A DNA stretch of 64,000 bases from CAWJFP01 sp963842155 (GCA_963842155.1 CAWJFP010000034.1:62001-126000), one strand, 5' to 3'. Positions 27,146 to 35,461 are shown, numbered from the stretch's first letter. The notes: generated by a model from the sequence alone, not told the origin. Numbers and translations are program-made.

Positions 27146-27402
27146 CCAGCCTGCTGCTGCTGATCCCCGCGGCGCTCGCCCTCGGCTTGCTCGGGCTCGC
27201 CGCCTTCCTGTGGGCATTGCGCTCCGGCCAGTTCGAGGATCTCGAAGGGGCGGCGAGCCGCATTCTCTTCGACGACGAGGCGCCCGAGGTGCCGCGCCAG
27301 CCGGAAGAGGAACGCAAGCCCCAAACTCGATCTTGTGAAGGAGAAAGCAGCCATGCTCGATCGCAGCACGACCATCATGTCCATCGTCGCGGGCCTATGT
27401 AG
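27142..27402 (+). CDS. ccoS: cbb3 oxidase assembly protein CcoS
   Basis: 86 residues. The first about 50 match CcoS: one span (about 4-25), then WALRSGQFEDLEGAASRILFD. The tail after ERKPQ is longer than usual and overlaps the next small gene, so the true stop may differ or a small frame error may exist. CcoS helps insert cofactors into the oxidase. It overlaps the end of ccoI (ATGA). Confidence 0.9.
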   Translation: MTSLLLLIPAALALGLLGLAAFLWALRSGQFEDLEGAASRILFDDEAPEVPRQPEEERKPQTRSCEGESSHARSQHDHHVHRRGPM

Positions 27403-27532
27403 CCTGCTCGGCCTGTTCCTCGCCTCGCGTGCCGTCGACACCGGCTTCGCCATTTTCGGCTGGCTGCTCGCGCTCTTCGGCCTCGTTTATATCTTCACGG
27501 CGATCCGCCGCGGCCGTAATCCGCGATCCTAA
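27353..27532 (+). CDS. Small two-span membrane protein at the end of the cco cluster
   Basis: 59 residues with two hydrophobic segments (about 7-25 and 29-48) and a short basic tail (RRGRNPRS). A GGAG ribosome site lies 10 bases before the ATG at 27353. It overlaps the long tail of ccoS. I do not recognise the family; its position suggests it belongs to the cbb3 transcript, possibly as an accessory subunit, which is inference. Confidence 0.55.
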   Translation: MLDRSTTIMSIVAGLCSLLGLFLASRAVDTGFAIFGWLLALFGLVYIFTAIRRGRNPRS

Positions 27533-27834
27533 CGGTAATATCGAGCAGCGGCGCAATCCGTACCACAGTCATTGTCGGCGACCAGGGCGTAGGCGGCGCC
27601 AGGGCCGAAAGATCGCTCGGGGCTCGTCGCCGGCAAAGTCGAGTAGTCGCTGCGCCCGGAACCGCGCCACATCAAGTGCCGGCTTCGAAAAGCGCTAATT
27701 GTCCTGGTGCCTGACCGTGTTGCGCGGTAAGAGGCAAATCAAACTGAGGCTCCGAACGAGCACAAGACCGCTGGCTGGGGATTCGGTGCCTGACGGGCAG
27801 GTGGGTTACCGCCCAATCCGGGGAGGAGAGAAGA
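27533..27834. other. Intergenic gap before the DUF1989 gene
   Basis: 302 bases without a convincing gene. It holds the presumed end of the cco transcript and the leader of the DUF1989 gene. A small hairpin (TGCC facing GGCA) and a GC-rich stretch occur near 27785-27825. I looked for a guanidine riboswitch (ykkC or mini-ykkC type) and found no convincing match. Confidence 0.4.
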
Positions 27835-28698
27835 ATGGCAAGATCGGCTCACACGACGGCGCCGCCGGACGCGGCGGCGCGGCGCAGAGCGCCGGCAGTC
27901 ATAGTTTATTCGGTCGAGCAATTGCCGCCGTTCGATGCAGCATTCTACAACGCAGCGCGCGACGAGGCGACGAAAGTCTCCGAGCTCATGGTTCCGCCGC
28001 GCGACGCAAGGGCATTCAATGTGCCCGCGGGACATTTCTTCCGCGTCGCCAGTGTCGAAGGTCCCCAGGTCGGTGATCTCAATCTGTGGAATGCGCAGGA
28101 TCTGTCGGAGCGGTTTTTCAGCGGCAAGACGCGGGCGCTGCACGCGACGCATGTCAGCACCGGCGACCGGCTATGGAGTACTTTGCCGAGCCTGCGTCCG
28201 ATGGCGACCATCACTCGCGACACGCTCGACTGGTATGGATGGGACGAGGATGGCGCAGGTGTGCACGACGTAATCGGTACGCGGTGCGATCCCTACACCA
28301 ACCTGTTGCTGAAGGGCACCGAGTACCATCACTGCTGCCACTCGAATTTGACGCGAGCCCTCGCGGCGATGCGGAACATACCGCTGTCTCAAGCCGAGCT
28401 CCATGTCCACGACGTGCTTAACGTCTTCATGTGCACCGGCTACAGGCGCGACACGCACCAATACTTCATGAAAGCAAGTCCGGTGCGGCCCGGCGATTTC
28501 ATCGAGTTCTTCGCCGAGATCGATCTGTTGGCCGCATTGTCGGCATGTCCAGGGGGCGATTGCGGCGCAAGCCACTCCGACGACGTCGCCCGGTGCTATC
28601 CCTTGAAGGTCGAGATCTATCGCCCAAGAGACGGCGCGCTCGCCGGGTGGCGGTCACCGCCGCCGAGCGGGTATTCGCGGACCCATGGGATGGGGTGA
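27835..28698 (+). CDS. DUF1989 (urea carboxylase-associated) family protein
   Basis: 287 residues. Family hallmarks are the N-terminal VPAGHFFRVASVEGPQVGDLN region, DPYTNLLLKG, HHCCHSNLTRAL, the metal-like HVHDVLNVFMCTGY segment and CPGGDCG near the C-terminus. DUF1989 proteins accompany urea/guanidine carboxylase genes in many bacteria, and the domain may bind a metal or small substrate. Here it is alone, with no carboxylase, hydrolase or transporter beside it, so substrate and role are open. A strong GGGGAGGAG ribosome site precedes the ATG. Confidence 0.85.
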   Translation: MARSAHTTAPPDAAARRRAPAVIVYSVEQLPPFDAAFYNAARDEATKVSELMVPPRDARAFNVPAGHFFRVASVEGPQVGDLNLWNAQDLSERFFSGKTRALHATHVSTGDRLWSTLPSLRPMATITRDTLDWYGWDEDGAGVHDVIGTRCDPYTNLLLKGTEYHHCCHSNLTRALAAMRNIPLSQAELHVHDVLNVFMCTGYRRDTHQYFMKASPVRPGDFIEFFAEIDLLAALSACPGGDCGASHSDDVARCYPLKVEIYRPRDGALAGWRSPPPSGYSRTHGMG

Positions 28699-29068
28699 GG
28701 CGGCGACCAACTTCTTGCCCGGCCCGATGATCGGCGCCAGCGGGGGTCAAGTGCGCCCGATCGCCGCGCGCGCCTCTTCGGCGCAAGGCCGAAGGTCGTG
28801 CCGCCACTCGGGCAGTCGCGTCGCCGCGGGCGAGCAGTCGCTCCCTGTCGCACCGCCGTCAACTCGGCAAATGTCGATCGGTGCCCCTGTCGGCGATCTT
28901 CTCACCTTCCCGCGCGAGAGCCGGACGTCGATTCCGTAGGTGGCAACGTCCCCGCCAAACCGGCTCGCGAAGTGCAACCTGTGACCAAATGGTGGCGGCA
29001 TCGTATGGCCGCCGGGGAAATTCCATATCTGGAATCAGTCCCATCACCGGAAATGAGGAGTTTGAGCC
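28699..29068. other. Intergenic gap
   Basis: 370 bases with no supported gene on either strand. Short open frames here have no family resemblance and no good ribosome site. A short inverted repeat (GGAAATTCC followed by a second GGAAT) near 29016-29035 precedes the secreted-protein gene and might be part of its promoter. Confidence 0.4.
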
Positions 29069-29563
29069 ATGTGCAGCCGTCTGGTTCGCATCTCGCTCTT
29101 CGCGTTAACCGCCGCCGCGATCGTGACGGCAGTTCCCGTGCCCTTCCATGCAGGGGCCATCGAGCCCTCGGTCACGAATTCGAAAGAATGGGCGGTTACG
29201 CCGCAGGAGCCTGTCACCATTCGCGTGGCCGTGCCCCGCGATCTGGCGAAGTCGATGATCGAGCTTCAGGTAACAGCGATAGAGCCGAGTGACGCAAAGC
29301 CGAAGATTAGTTTGTTTGCCGGTGCCGGTGTGCCGGCAAATGGCCCTAAGTCGGGGAAGTACATTGCGTCATTTGAAACGAACCAAGGCGGCACCGGCAC
29401 CTATCGTTTCGTTGCCGATTTGACCGACGCGCTTAGCCAGTCCCAACTCGGCGGCACGGTCGACGTCACGGTCGTGGTCCTACCGACGACGACAAGCGCC
29501 CGACGCAGCGACGTGAGCGTGACGATCGCCAATCTGGATATCCAGGACGCGACGCATAAATAG
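29069..29563 (+). CDS. Secreted protein of unknown function
   Basis: 164 residues. A cleavable signal peptide is likely: basic start (MCSRLVR), hydrophobic core to about residue 24, and an Ala-rich cleavage region near FHAGA. The mature part, about 130 residues, is rich in Thr, Val and Pro with alternating hydrophobic residues, suggesting a beta-sandwich; it contains no cysteine and no catalytic motif that I can see. A GAGGAG site lies upstream. I do not recognise the family. It stands alone, followed by a convergent decayed SYLF gene. Confidence 0.6.
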   Translation: MCSRLVRISLFALTAAAIVTAVPVPFHAGAIEPSVTNSKEWAVTPQEPVTIRVAVPRDLAKSMIELQVTAIEPSDAKPKISLFAGAGVPANGPKSGKYIASFETNQGGTGTYRFVADLTDALSQSQLGGTVDVTVVVLPTTTSARRSDVSVTIANLDIQDATHK

Positions 29564-29633
29564 CTCCCGGTTTCATTGCCGGTTGGCGCCCAATACCAGC
29601 CCGCATTGATCGGAGCTTATGGGCTCGGTGGCG

Positions 29634-30150
29634 TCATCGCATGAGCTGAAGCGCCTCGCGCAGCTTGTCGGCAGCGGGGTTGGCGAAGCGGCACTCAAAG
29701 ATGATGCTGCGCGGCGTGGCGTTGGCTCCGTAAAGCTGGCCGTCGAAGTCGTCGCGCTTGACGATCACCGCGCCGTCGAGCGAGGCGCCCAGGAATAGAC
29801 CTTGGTTGCGCGTGAAGGTCACCATGTCGGCTCCCGCCGCCGTCGTGGTGTCGCCTTGCACGCCTTGCCCTGCCGGCCCGACCGCGGCGCTCAGATCGTA
29901 CGCCGAGCTTGACCTGGTTGTCGACGATGGCCGCGGGCCCGCGCTCGCTCATGATCGCCAGCACCGCCTCCGAATTCTGGACACCGATCTGCAAGCCGAC
30001 GCTGCCCGTGCCGATGATGAAGAAGGCCGGGTAGCCCCAGACGCCTTTCGCGTTCTTGGCGAGCAGCACCCCGGTGGACGCCTGATGCGTGCGTCGATGA
30101 CGGTCGATCCGTCGCCCGCGCAGGCCCTCGGCGCTGCGCGCGCTTCGCGC
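29634..30150 (-). pseudogene. SYLF (Ysc84) lipid-binding domain gene, frameshifted and 5'-decayed
   Basis: Two overlapping frames together spell an SYLF domain. The upstream part reads ASTGVLLAKNAKGVWGYPAFF, then IGTGSVGLQIGVQNSEAVL and DNQVKLG. The downstream part reads QGDTTTAAGADMVTF, then GLFLGASLDGAVIVKRDD. The frames join near 29905 if one base (an extra C) is removed. Upstream of the ASTGVLL segment the expected signal peptide and first third of the domain are missing or in yet another frame (VIDARIR). Gene decay is therefore more likely here than a single error. SYLF proteins bind phosphoinositides or lipids and are usually exported. The decayed 5' end runs into the terminators of the AbcR-like RNA. 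Confidence 0.65.
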
Positions 30151-30177
30151 GCCGGCACAGCGCCGCGCGAGTAAAAG

Positions 30178-30195
30178 CCGGGCGTGAAGGCCCGG
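30178..30195 (-). terminator. Second hairpin terminator after the AbcR-like RNA
   Basis: Minus-strand stem CCGGGC/GCCCGG with a 6-base loop followed by CTTTT. It is a near copy of the stronger terminator 20 bases before it (both begin CACCGGGCCTTC), so the pair looks like a tandem duplication giving back-up termination. Confidence 0.6.
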
Positions 30196-30204
30196 TGATT
30201 CGAG

Positions 30205-30232
30205 CAAAAAAAACCGGGCCCGAAGGCCCGGT
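30205..30232 (-). terminator. Rho-independent terminator of the AbcR-like RNA
   Basis: Minus-strand 8-bp stem ACCGGGCC/GGCCCGGT with a TTCG tetraloop followed by seven or eight T. It is the strongest terminator in the window and is expected at the end of an Hfq-dependent small RNA. Confidence 0.85.
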
Positions 30233-30386
30233 GAGTTGAACAGGGAGGCTTCACGTCTGGGAGACGTAGGGTCCAAAGACCCCTTCCAGGCCTTGCACCT
30301 GGAACCCTCAAGGAGCGAACAGGCTCCTAAATCACTCAACCAATCCGCGATCACAATCGCCCCCGCTGCAACGCAGCGAAGGCCGT
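30205..30386 (-). ncRNA. AbcR-like (alpha-r15) small RNA candidate
   Basis: Minus-strand non-coding stretch directly after the lsrB/vtlR gene. It folds into successive hairpins: 30312-30327 (GGAGC/GCTCC), 30284-30304 (TTCCAGG/CCTGGAA), 30269-30282 (GGGTC/GACCC) and 30253-30267 (ACGTCT/AGACGT, whose loop exposes CTCCC). A single-stranded CCTCCC at 30243-30248 follows, then a strong terminator. CTCCC/CCTCCC anti-ribosome-site motifs and position beside lsrB-trxB are the hallmarks of AbcR RNAs, which repress ABC-transporter mRNAs with Hfq in rhizobia and Brucella. A promoter (TTGGCT-N17-TATCTA at 30392-30420) would start it near 30385. That length (about 180) exceeds the usual 110-120, so the 5' end is unsure. 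Confidence 0.6.
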
Positions 30387-30391
30387 ACCCA

Positions 30392-30420
30392 TAGATAAGC
30401 CCTGCAAATTAGAAAGCCAA
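30392..30420 (-). promoter_or_regulatory. Candidate promoter of the AbcR-like RNA
   Basis: Minus strand TTGGCT, 17-base spacer, TATCTA. AT-rich sequence with partial dyads lies upstream (about 30420-30460), where the LysR regulator of the neighbouring gene (VtlR/LsrB activates abcR2 in relatives) could bind. Inferred from sequence only. Confidence 0.4.
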
Positions 30421-30480
30421 CAATAATTAATCAATGGGGCTATGCATATTATGCATAGCAAATCGAGGCTTGCTCAAGCC

Positions 30481-31374
30481 TCAGAACTGCGATTCGGCAA
30501 TGCGCTTGATGAGGAACTCGCGGAACACGGCGATCCGCTTCGAATGGCGCAGCACCTCGGGATAGACGAAATAGGCGTCGATGCCGGGCCCCTCAAGGGT
30601 CGGCAGCACGCGCACCAGCTCCTTGTCCTCGCGCACCATGTAGTCGGGGAGCGAGGCGATGCCGATGCCGCTCTTCACCGCGCGGTAGATGCCGTAGATG
30701 TTGTTGACCCGCAGGACCGAGCGTGGGCTGCGCGCTTGCGCGCGGACGAGCTCGAGCAGCCAATTGACGCTGGTCGCGGGCAGGCGCGGCGCCTCCTCGC
30801 CGAAGATGATGAGCCGGTGCTTCTCCAGCTCGTCGGGCGTGGCGGGCGTGCCGTATTCGTCGAGATAGCCGCGCAGCGCGAAGAGATGCACATGGACGCG
30901 CATGAGCTGGCGCTGGATCAGGTCGGGCTGGCGCGGCGGGGCCATGCGGATGGCCACGTCGGCCTGGCGCATGGAGAGATCGAGCTCGCCGTCGTCGAGG
31001 ATGAGCGTCATCTCGATCTCGGGATAGAGATCGAGGAACTCGCGGATGCGCGGCGTGAGCCAGGTCGAGCCGAAGGCGACGGTGGTCGTGACCTTGAGCG
31101 GCCCCTTGGGCCGCTCCTTGCTCTCGGTCAGCATTGCCTCGGTCATGGCGAGCTTGCCGAACACCTCCTTCACCGTCTGGTTCAAGAGCTCGCCCTGCTC
31201 GGTCAGGATGAGCCCGCGCGCATGGCGATGGAAGAGGGTGGTGTTGAGGCTCTCCTCGAGCCCGCTGATCTGCCGGCTCACGGCCGATTGGCTGAGCTTC
31301 AGCACCTCGCCCGCATGGGTGAAGCTGCCTGCCTCGGCGACGGCGTGAAAGACCCGGAGCTTATCCCAGTCCAT
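30481..31374 (-). CDS. lsrB: LysR-family regulator LsrB/VtlR
   Basis: 297 residues. The N-terminal winged helix-turn-helix (MDWDKLRVFHAVAEAGSFTH, then LSQSAVSRQISGLEE) and the LysR substrate domain match LsrB/VtlR, including the distinctive RHARGLILTEQGELLNQTVKEVF and VNNIYGIYRAVKSGIGIASLPDYM segments. In Sinorhizobium and Brucella this regulator governs AbcR RNA, redox and symbiosis/virulence functions. Synteny agrees: trxB directly upstream on the same strand and an AbcR-like RNA directly downstream. It is separated from trxB by 30 bases, so they may be cotranscribed. Confidence 0.9.
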   Translation of the reverse strand: MDWDKLRVFHAVAEAGSFTHAGEVLKLSQSAVSRQISGLEESLNTTLFHRHARGLILTEQGELLNQTVKEVFGKLAMTEAMLTESKERPKGPLKVTTTVAFGSTWLTPRIREFLDLYPEIEMTLILDDGELDLSMRQADVAIRMAPPRQPDLIQRQLMRVHVHLFALRGYLDEYGTPATPDELEKHRLIIFGEEAPRLPATSVNWLLELVRAQARSPRSVLRVNNIYGIYRAVKSGIGIASLPDYMVREDKELVRVLPTLEGPGIDAYFVYPEVLRHSKRIAVFREFLIKRIAESQF

Positions 31375-31404
31375 GCGCGCTCACGGAACGGCGGCCGCGC
31401 CGCA

Positions 31405-32376
31405 TCACTCGGCCGCGTCCAGCGCGGCATTCGCCTCGTGCTCGGCGAGAAAGCGCTCGGCCTCGAGCGCCGCCATGCATCCCATGCCGGCCGCGGTCAC
31501 CGCCTGGCGGAAGATCTTGTCCTTCACGTCGCCGGCAGCGAAGACGCCCGGAACATTGGTGGCCGTGCTGTCGGGGGCCGTCACGACATAGCCTTCGGCG
31601 TCCATCGCGAGCTTGCCCTTGAAGAGCGCGGTCGCCGGCTCGTGGCCGATGGCGATGAAGACGCCGTCCACGGGCAGGGTCATGGGGGCGCCGCTGCGCA
31701 CGTGCTTGAGGCGCAGCGCCTCGACCGCCTTGTGCGCGCCCGAGCCGAGGATCTCCTCGACCGCGTGATCCCAGATCACGCGGATCTTGGCATTGCGGAA
31801 CAAGCGGTCCTGCAGGATCTTCTCGGCGCGCAGCCGGTCGCGCCGATGGATGAGCGTCACCTCGCGCGCGAAATTGGTCAGGAACAGCGCCTCCTCGACC
31901 GCCGTGTTGCCGCCGCCGACCACCGCCACCGCCTTGTCGCGATAGAAGAATCCGTCGCAGGTGGCGCAGGCCGAAACGCCATGGCCGCGGAACTCCCCCT
32001 CGCTCGGCAGGCCGAGCCAACGCGCTTGCGCGCCCGTCGCGACGATCACCGCGTCCGCGACGTAATGCGATTCGGAATCGCCGAGCAGCCGGAAGGGCCG
32101 CCGCGCGAAATCGACATCGACGATCATGTCGTGGGCGACGCGCGTGCCGACATGCTCGGCCTGGGCGCGCATCTGCTCCATGAGCCAAGGACCCTGGATC
32201 ACCTCGGCATAACCCGGATAGTTCTCGACGTCCGTGGTGATGGTGAGCTGCCCGCCGGGCTCGAGCCCGGCCACGAGGATGGGCTTCAAATTGGCGCGCG
32301 CCGCGTAGATCGCCGCCGTATAGCCGGCCGGGCCGGACCCGATGATGACGACGCGGCTATGAAGGGTCTCGGCCAT
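31405..32376 (-). CDS. trxB: Thioredoxin-disulfide reductase
   Basis: 323 residues. FAD motif GSGPAGYTAAIYAARA near the N-terminus, the redox-active CATC in SACATCDGFFY, the NADPH motif GGGNTAVEEA and the second FAD motif GVFAAGDVKDK. It reduces thioredoxin with NADPH in the cytoplasm. The ATG at 32376 (MAETLHSRV) gives the usual N-terminus. It precedes lsrB, the arrangement found in rhizobial relatives. Confidence 0.96.
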   Translation of the reverse strand: MAETLHSRVVIIGSGPAGYTAAIYAARANLKPILVAGLEPGGQLTITTDVENYPGYAEVIQGPWLMEQMRAQAEHVGTRVAHDMIVDVDFARRPFRLLGDSESHYVADAVIVATGAQARWLGLPSEGEFRGHGVSACATCDGFFYRDKAVAVVGGGNTAVEEALFLTNFAREVTLIHRRDRLRAEKILQDRLFRNAKIRVIWDHAVEEILGSGAHKAVEALRLKHVRSGAPMTLPVDGVFIAIGHEPATALFKGKLAMDAEGYVVTAPDSTATNVPGVFAAGDVKDKIFRQAVTAAGMGCMAALEAERFLAEHEANAALDAAE

Positions 32377-32501
32377 GTGGGGCTCGTCCGTGACGCTGCG
32401 GCGCAAGCGTGGGGGCTTTGCCGATCGAGCATAGAAGATAGGGGCCCCCCGCGCGCGAGGCAAGACGGCCAGTCACCTCGGAAACCGCAAATGAACTCGC
32501 C

Positions 32502-34406
32502 TCAGAAGCCGAACATATGGTCGAGGCTGAAGGAGCCTTGGCCGCCGAGGAGGCCGTGATAGCCGAAGAGCCGGCAGGTCGTGTCGCGCACCAGAACATA
32601 GCCGCGCTCGCCGGTGCGCGCCCGCTCCTCGGCGGTGAACATCTCGCGGTAATACCACAGCCGGGAGCCCGAGCAGGGAATCTCGATCCGCCGCCGCGCC
32701 ACCTCGTCGCCATCCTGGTCGTGGAGAACAAGGTCGGTCGTCGAATGGGCGTGCCAGGAGATGGAGGCGGGATAGATGAGATGACAGAGCGTATCGAGCG
32801 GATCGGGCCCGAGCCGGAGGAAGAGGCGGGTGGACAGCCCGGGCGCCGGGCCCGAGTAGGATTGCGGCTCGTTCCGGTAGGTGAGCACGGTATTGAAGAC
32901 ATGTGCGCCGAAGCTCGTCTCGGCGGCATGGCCGCTTGCGCGATCCTCGTAGCGGAAGATGCCATGGAGCCAGCCGTCGGCCTCGCCGCCGGAAGCGAAG
33001 TCGTAGACCAGCTCGACATGACCGTAATCGTCCGTCTGGCCGCCATTGACCACCTCGGCGAGGTCGCGCGCGACGCTGTCGCCGCGCTTGAGACAGCCGA
33101 AGGATTGCCGCGCGCGTTCACGTCCCTCCGCGTCGTAGACGAGGAGCGCCAAGGGCAGCGTCTGCTGGCTGGTCGCCATGGGCGTGGGCAGGACGATCGT
33201 GCGGTAGCGCGCCGTGGGCAGCAGCGGTGCCGGCAAGAGGAAACCCTTGCCGAGGAGATTGCCGAGCTCGGCGATACGCGGGTCGGGCCGCAGATCGCCG
33301 CGCTCCACATTGGCATGGGCGATGCGGCGGCGGCCATCCGCCTTCACGATCTCGTAGCGCGGGCGGACGAAATGCTTGCCCGCCTGCACCTCGATCTGGC
33401 GCGGCCAGCGCACGCCGGGCAAAAGCTCGGCCACGTCGAGCGCGTAGCTTCCGAAGGGCGGCACGGCGCGCTTCAGCCAGGCGATCTCGGGCGAGCCCAT
33501 GAGATTGAGCCCGACGCCCTCGGCGGGAATGGGGCAGGGATGGCTGTTCTGCACCCAGAGGATGACGCGCTCGCCGGCGCGCGGCGCGGGCAGGCCGGCA
33601 TAAAGGTCGGCCGGCCAGGCATTGGCGTCGTGCGTCGAGGAAAGCTCGCTCTCGGCGTCGCCGTAAGTGTCGAGGGCATATTTGACCACGTCATGGCCGG
33701 CTATTCCGATGGCATGGAGGAAAAGCTGTCCGGTAAAGGGCGGCAGGGCGAAGCGCTCGCGCAGGGCGCTGCTGTCGATCTCGATCGGTGCCGCCTTGCG
33801 CGGCAGCGTCTCGCGCCATTCGGCGAGCGTCTCGCCGCCCTGGCCGAAAAGCCGGCACCAGAGCGCCACCGATTTCGCGCCATAGCCGGCCCAGTAGTTC
33901 GCGGTCACCAGGCGCGTGTGACGCCCCTCCGCGTCGCGGAAGAAGGCGAAGTTGGTGGCGAAATTGAGCGGGTCGAGATAGCGCGCCGGGTTGGTCAGCA
34001 TCTCGGCCGGGAGCTTCATGGCATCGAGGCTGACCGCCTCGCATCCCGCCGGCAGCAGCCCGCGGATCTGCTCGATCAGCCGGCCGGCGTCGAAGGCGAT
34101 GACGAGGAGGCTCGCCGCGCGCGCCGCGGGCAGCTCGGTCACGGGCTGCGCCGGACGGCCGAGCTTCGGACGGCCGACGGACTCGATGTTCTGCACGAAA
34201 ATTCCGGCGATCTCGAGCCGGTCGAGGGGATGAAGGGCCGCGAAGCCTTCAACCAGGCCGAGTGGATCGTACAGGGCGACGGGTCCGCGCGCGGCCAGGC
34301 CGGCGAGCAGCTCGCCTGCCTTCGCCAAGGCCAAAGGATGGCCCACCGCCTTGAAAAAGGCGTTGCCACCGGTCGAATTGCTGAAGGTCTCGATGTCGAG
34401 CGCCAT
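32502..34406 (-). CDS. Large conserved-looking protein of unknown function
   Basis: 634 residues from the ATG at 34406. No signal peptide or membrane span is clear. The sequence reads as a soluble, well-ordered protein with many Trp, Tyr and His and recurring beta-rich segments. Examples are VELVYDFASGGEADGWLHGIFRYED, abbreviated here as DGWLHGIFRYED, and SWHAHSTTDLVLHDQDGDEV; it ends GSFSLDHMFGF. I cannot place it in a family. The repeated beta-sheet phrases about letters such as FNTVLTYRN hint at a C-terminal sandwich domain. It lies between trxB and an ELM1-like gene on the same strand with gaps of about 56 and 125 bases. Codon use fits the chromosome, so recent transfer is unlikely. Confidence 0.75.
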   Translation of the reverse strand: MALDIETFSNSTGGNAFFKAVGHPLALAKAGELLAGLAARGPVALYDPLGLVEGFAALHPLDRLEIAGIFVQNIESVGRPKLGRPAQPVTELPAARAASLLVIAFDAGRLIEQIRGLLPAGCEAVSLDAMKLPAEMLTNPARYLDPLNFATNFAFFRDAEGRHTRLVTANYWAGYGAKSVALWCRLFGQGGETLAEWRETLPRKAAPIEIDSSALRERFALPPFTGQLFLHAIGIAGHDVVKYALDTYGDAESELSSTHDANAWPADLYAGLPAPRAGERVILWVQNSHPCPIPAEGVGLNLMGSPEIAWLKRAVPPFGSYALDVAELLPGVRWPRQIEVQAGKHFVRPRYEIVKADGRRRIAHANVERGDLRPDPRIAELGNLLGKGFLLPAPLLPTARYRTIVLPTPMATSQQTLPLALLVYDAEGRERARQSFGCLKRGDSVARDLAEVVNGGQTDDYGHVELVYDFASGGEADGWLHGIFRYEDRASGHAAETSFGAHVFNTVLTYRNEPQSYSGPAPGLSTRLFLRLGPDPLDTLCHLIYPASISWHAHSTTDLVLHDQDGDEVARRRIEIPCSGSRLWYYREMFTAEERARTGERGYVLVRDTTCRLFGYHGLLGGQGSFSLDHMFGF

Positions 34407-34462
34407 TGCCCACGCCGTAAAAGCCGACAACCGCAAGGCGCCAAGCGCCGCAAAGAAGGACC

Positions 34463-35461
34463 TTATAGCGGATTTCGCGCTCCTTGGCGTGCAAATTCGC
34501 CCCGCACGCCCGCGGCGAGGCGCCGCCGAACCTCCGCCGCCACGCGCGCGGCGTCGAGAAGGGGCTCGTAGCGCCATTGCTCGAGCTCGTCGGCGAAAGG
34601 CCGCGTACAACCTTCGGCTGCGAGTGCCGCATGAAAACGGCGGAAGCGCCGCGAGCCGCCGGGCAAGTCGATGACATAGACCGGCTTGCCGGTGGCGCAG
34701 GCCTCCGAGACCATGGAGACGGAATTGGCGGTCACCAGAATATAGTCGGCGAGGGCGAGGAAGGCGAGATAGGGATTCTCGCCGCTGCCGTCCCAGACCA
34801 GCGCGGGCGTGCCTTCGAGCTGCTCGCGCAAGATGGCCTCGTTGGCAGCGCCCGTGCGTCGCGAGGGCGTGACGCAGAGCCCGGCCCCCTTGCGCCGCGC
34901 AAGCGCCTTGAGCCGCGCGCCGATGCGCGCCATCTCGCTCGCACCCAGGCGATAGCGCCCGTTTGGCCCGCCCAGCAGCACGGCGACGAGGGGGCGCGGC
35001 AGACCCGCAAGCCGCGCGCGGAACTGCTCGGCCGCCGCCGCAAGCTTCTCCGGCGTCACAGGATGGAGCGCGCCGCGTGTCGCCACGACATTGGGCCCGC
35101 TCAGCTTGTCATGGCGCGGGGCGGCGACGAGGTCGAACTTGCCGGGGTCGACCAGCGGGTCCTGGACATGCACGGTGAAGCAGCGGCCGCGGCTCGCGCG
35201 CCGGATGGCGAGCGAGAAGGGAACGGCCTTGCGGCCGCAGCTAATGAGAATCTCGGGCCAGGGCGGCTCGAGCCGGTCGCTGTCGGGCCCGAGCGCGCTG
35301 AAGGGATATGGCCAGCAGCCCACCGGCAGCAGTCGCCAGGGCAGGCGCGGGAAGACGCGCTTCACCACGGGCTCCAGGCCGAGCGCCTCGGCCAGTCCGC
35401 GGCACTGGCTCTCCATGCCCGCGACACCCTCCATCACGGTCCAGCAGACGGGCTCGGTCAT
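34463..35461 (-). CDS. ELM1/GtrOC1-like family protein (possible nucleotide-sugar transferase fold)
   Basis: 332 residues. Matches the PF06258 family named for plant mitochondrial fission factor ELM1: CGRKAVPFSLAIRRASRG, VHVQDPLVDPGKFDLVAAPRHD, LLGGPNGRYRL and TANSVSMVSEACATGKPVY. The last region is like the donor-sugar site of GT-B glycosyltransferases. The bacterial function is not established; a glycosyltransferase-related role is inferred from the fold. The ATG at 35461 gives the usual N-terminus. It is divergent from the Lrp-type regulator. Confidence 0.85.
   Translation of the reverse strand: MTEPVCWTVMEGVAGMESQCRGLAEALGLEPVVKRVFPRLPWRLLPVGCWPYPFSALGPDSDRLEPPWPEILISCGRKAVPFSLAIRRASRGRCFTVHVQDPLVDPGKFDLVAAPRHDKLSGPNVVATRGALHPVTPEKLAAAAEQFRARLAGLPRPLVAVLLGGPNGRYRLGASEMARIGARLKALARRKGAGLCVTPSRRTGAANEAILREQLEGTPALVWDGSGENPYLAFLALADYILVTANSVSMVSEACATGKPVYVIDLPGGSRRFRRFHAALAAEGCTRPFADELEQWRYEPLLDAARVAAEVRRRLAAGVRGEFARQGARNPL

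Noticed and set aside
27533..27834. Guanidine riboswitch before the DUF1989 gene
   Set aside because: One small hairpin with an ACGG-like loop occurs, but not the paired hairpins of mini-ykkC or the conserved ykkC core.
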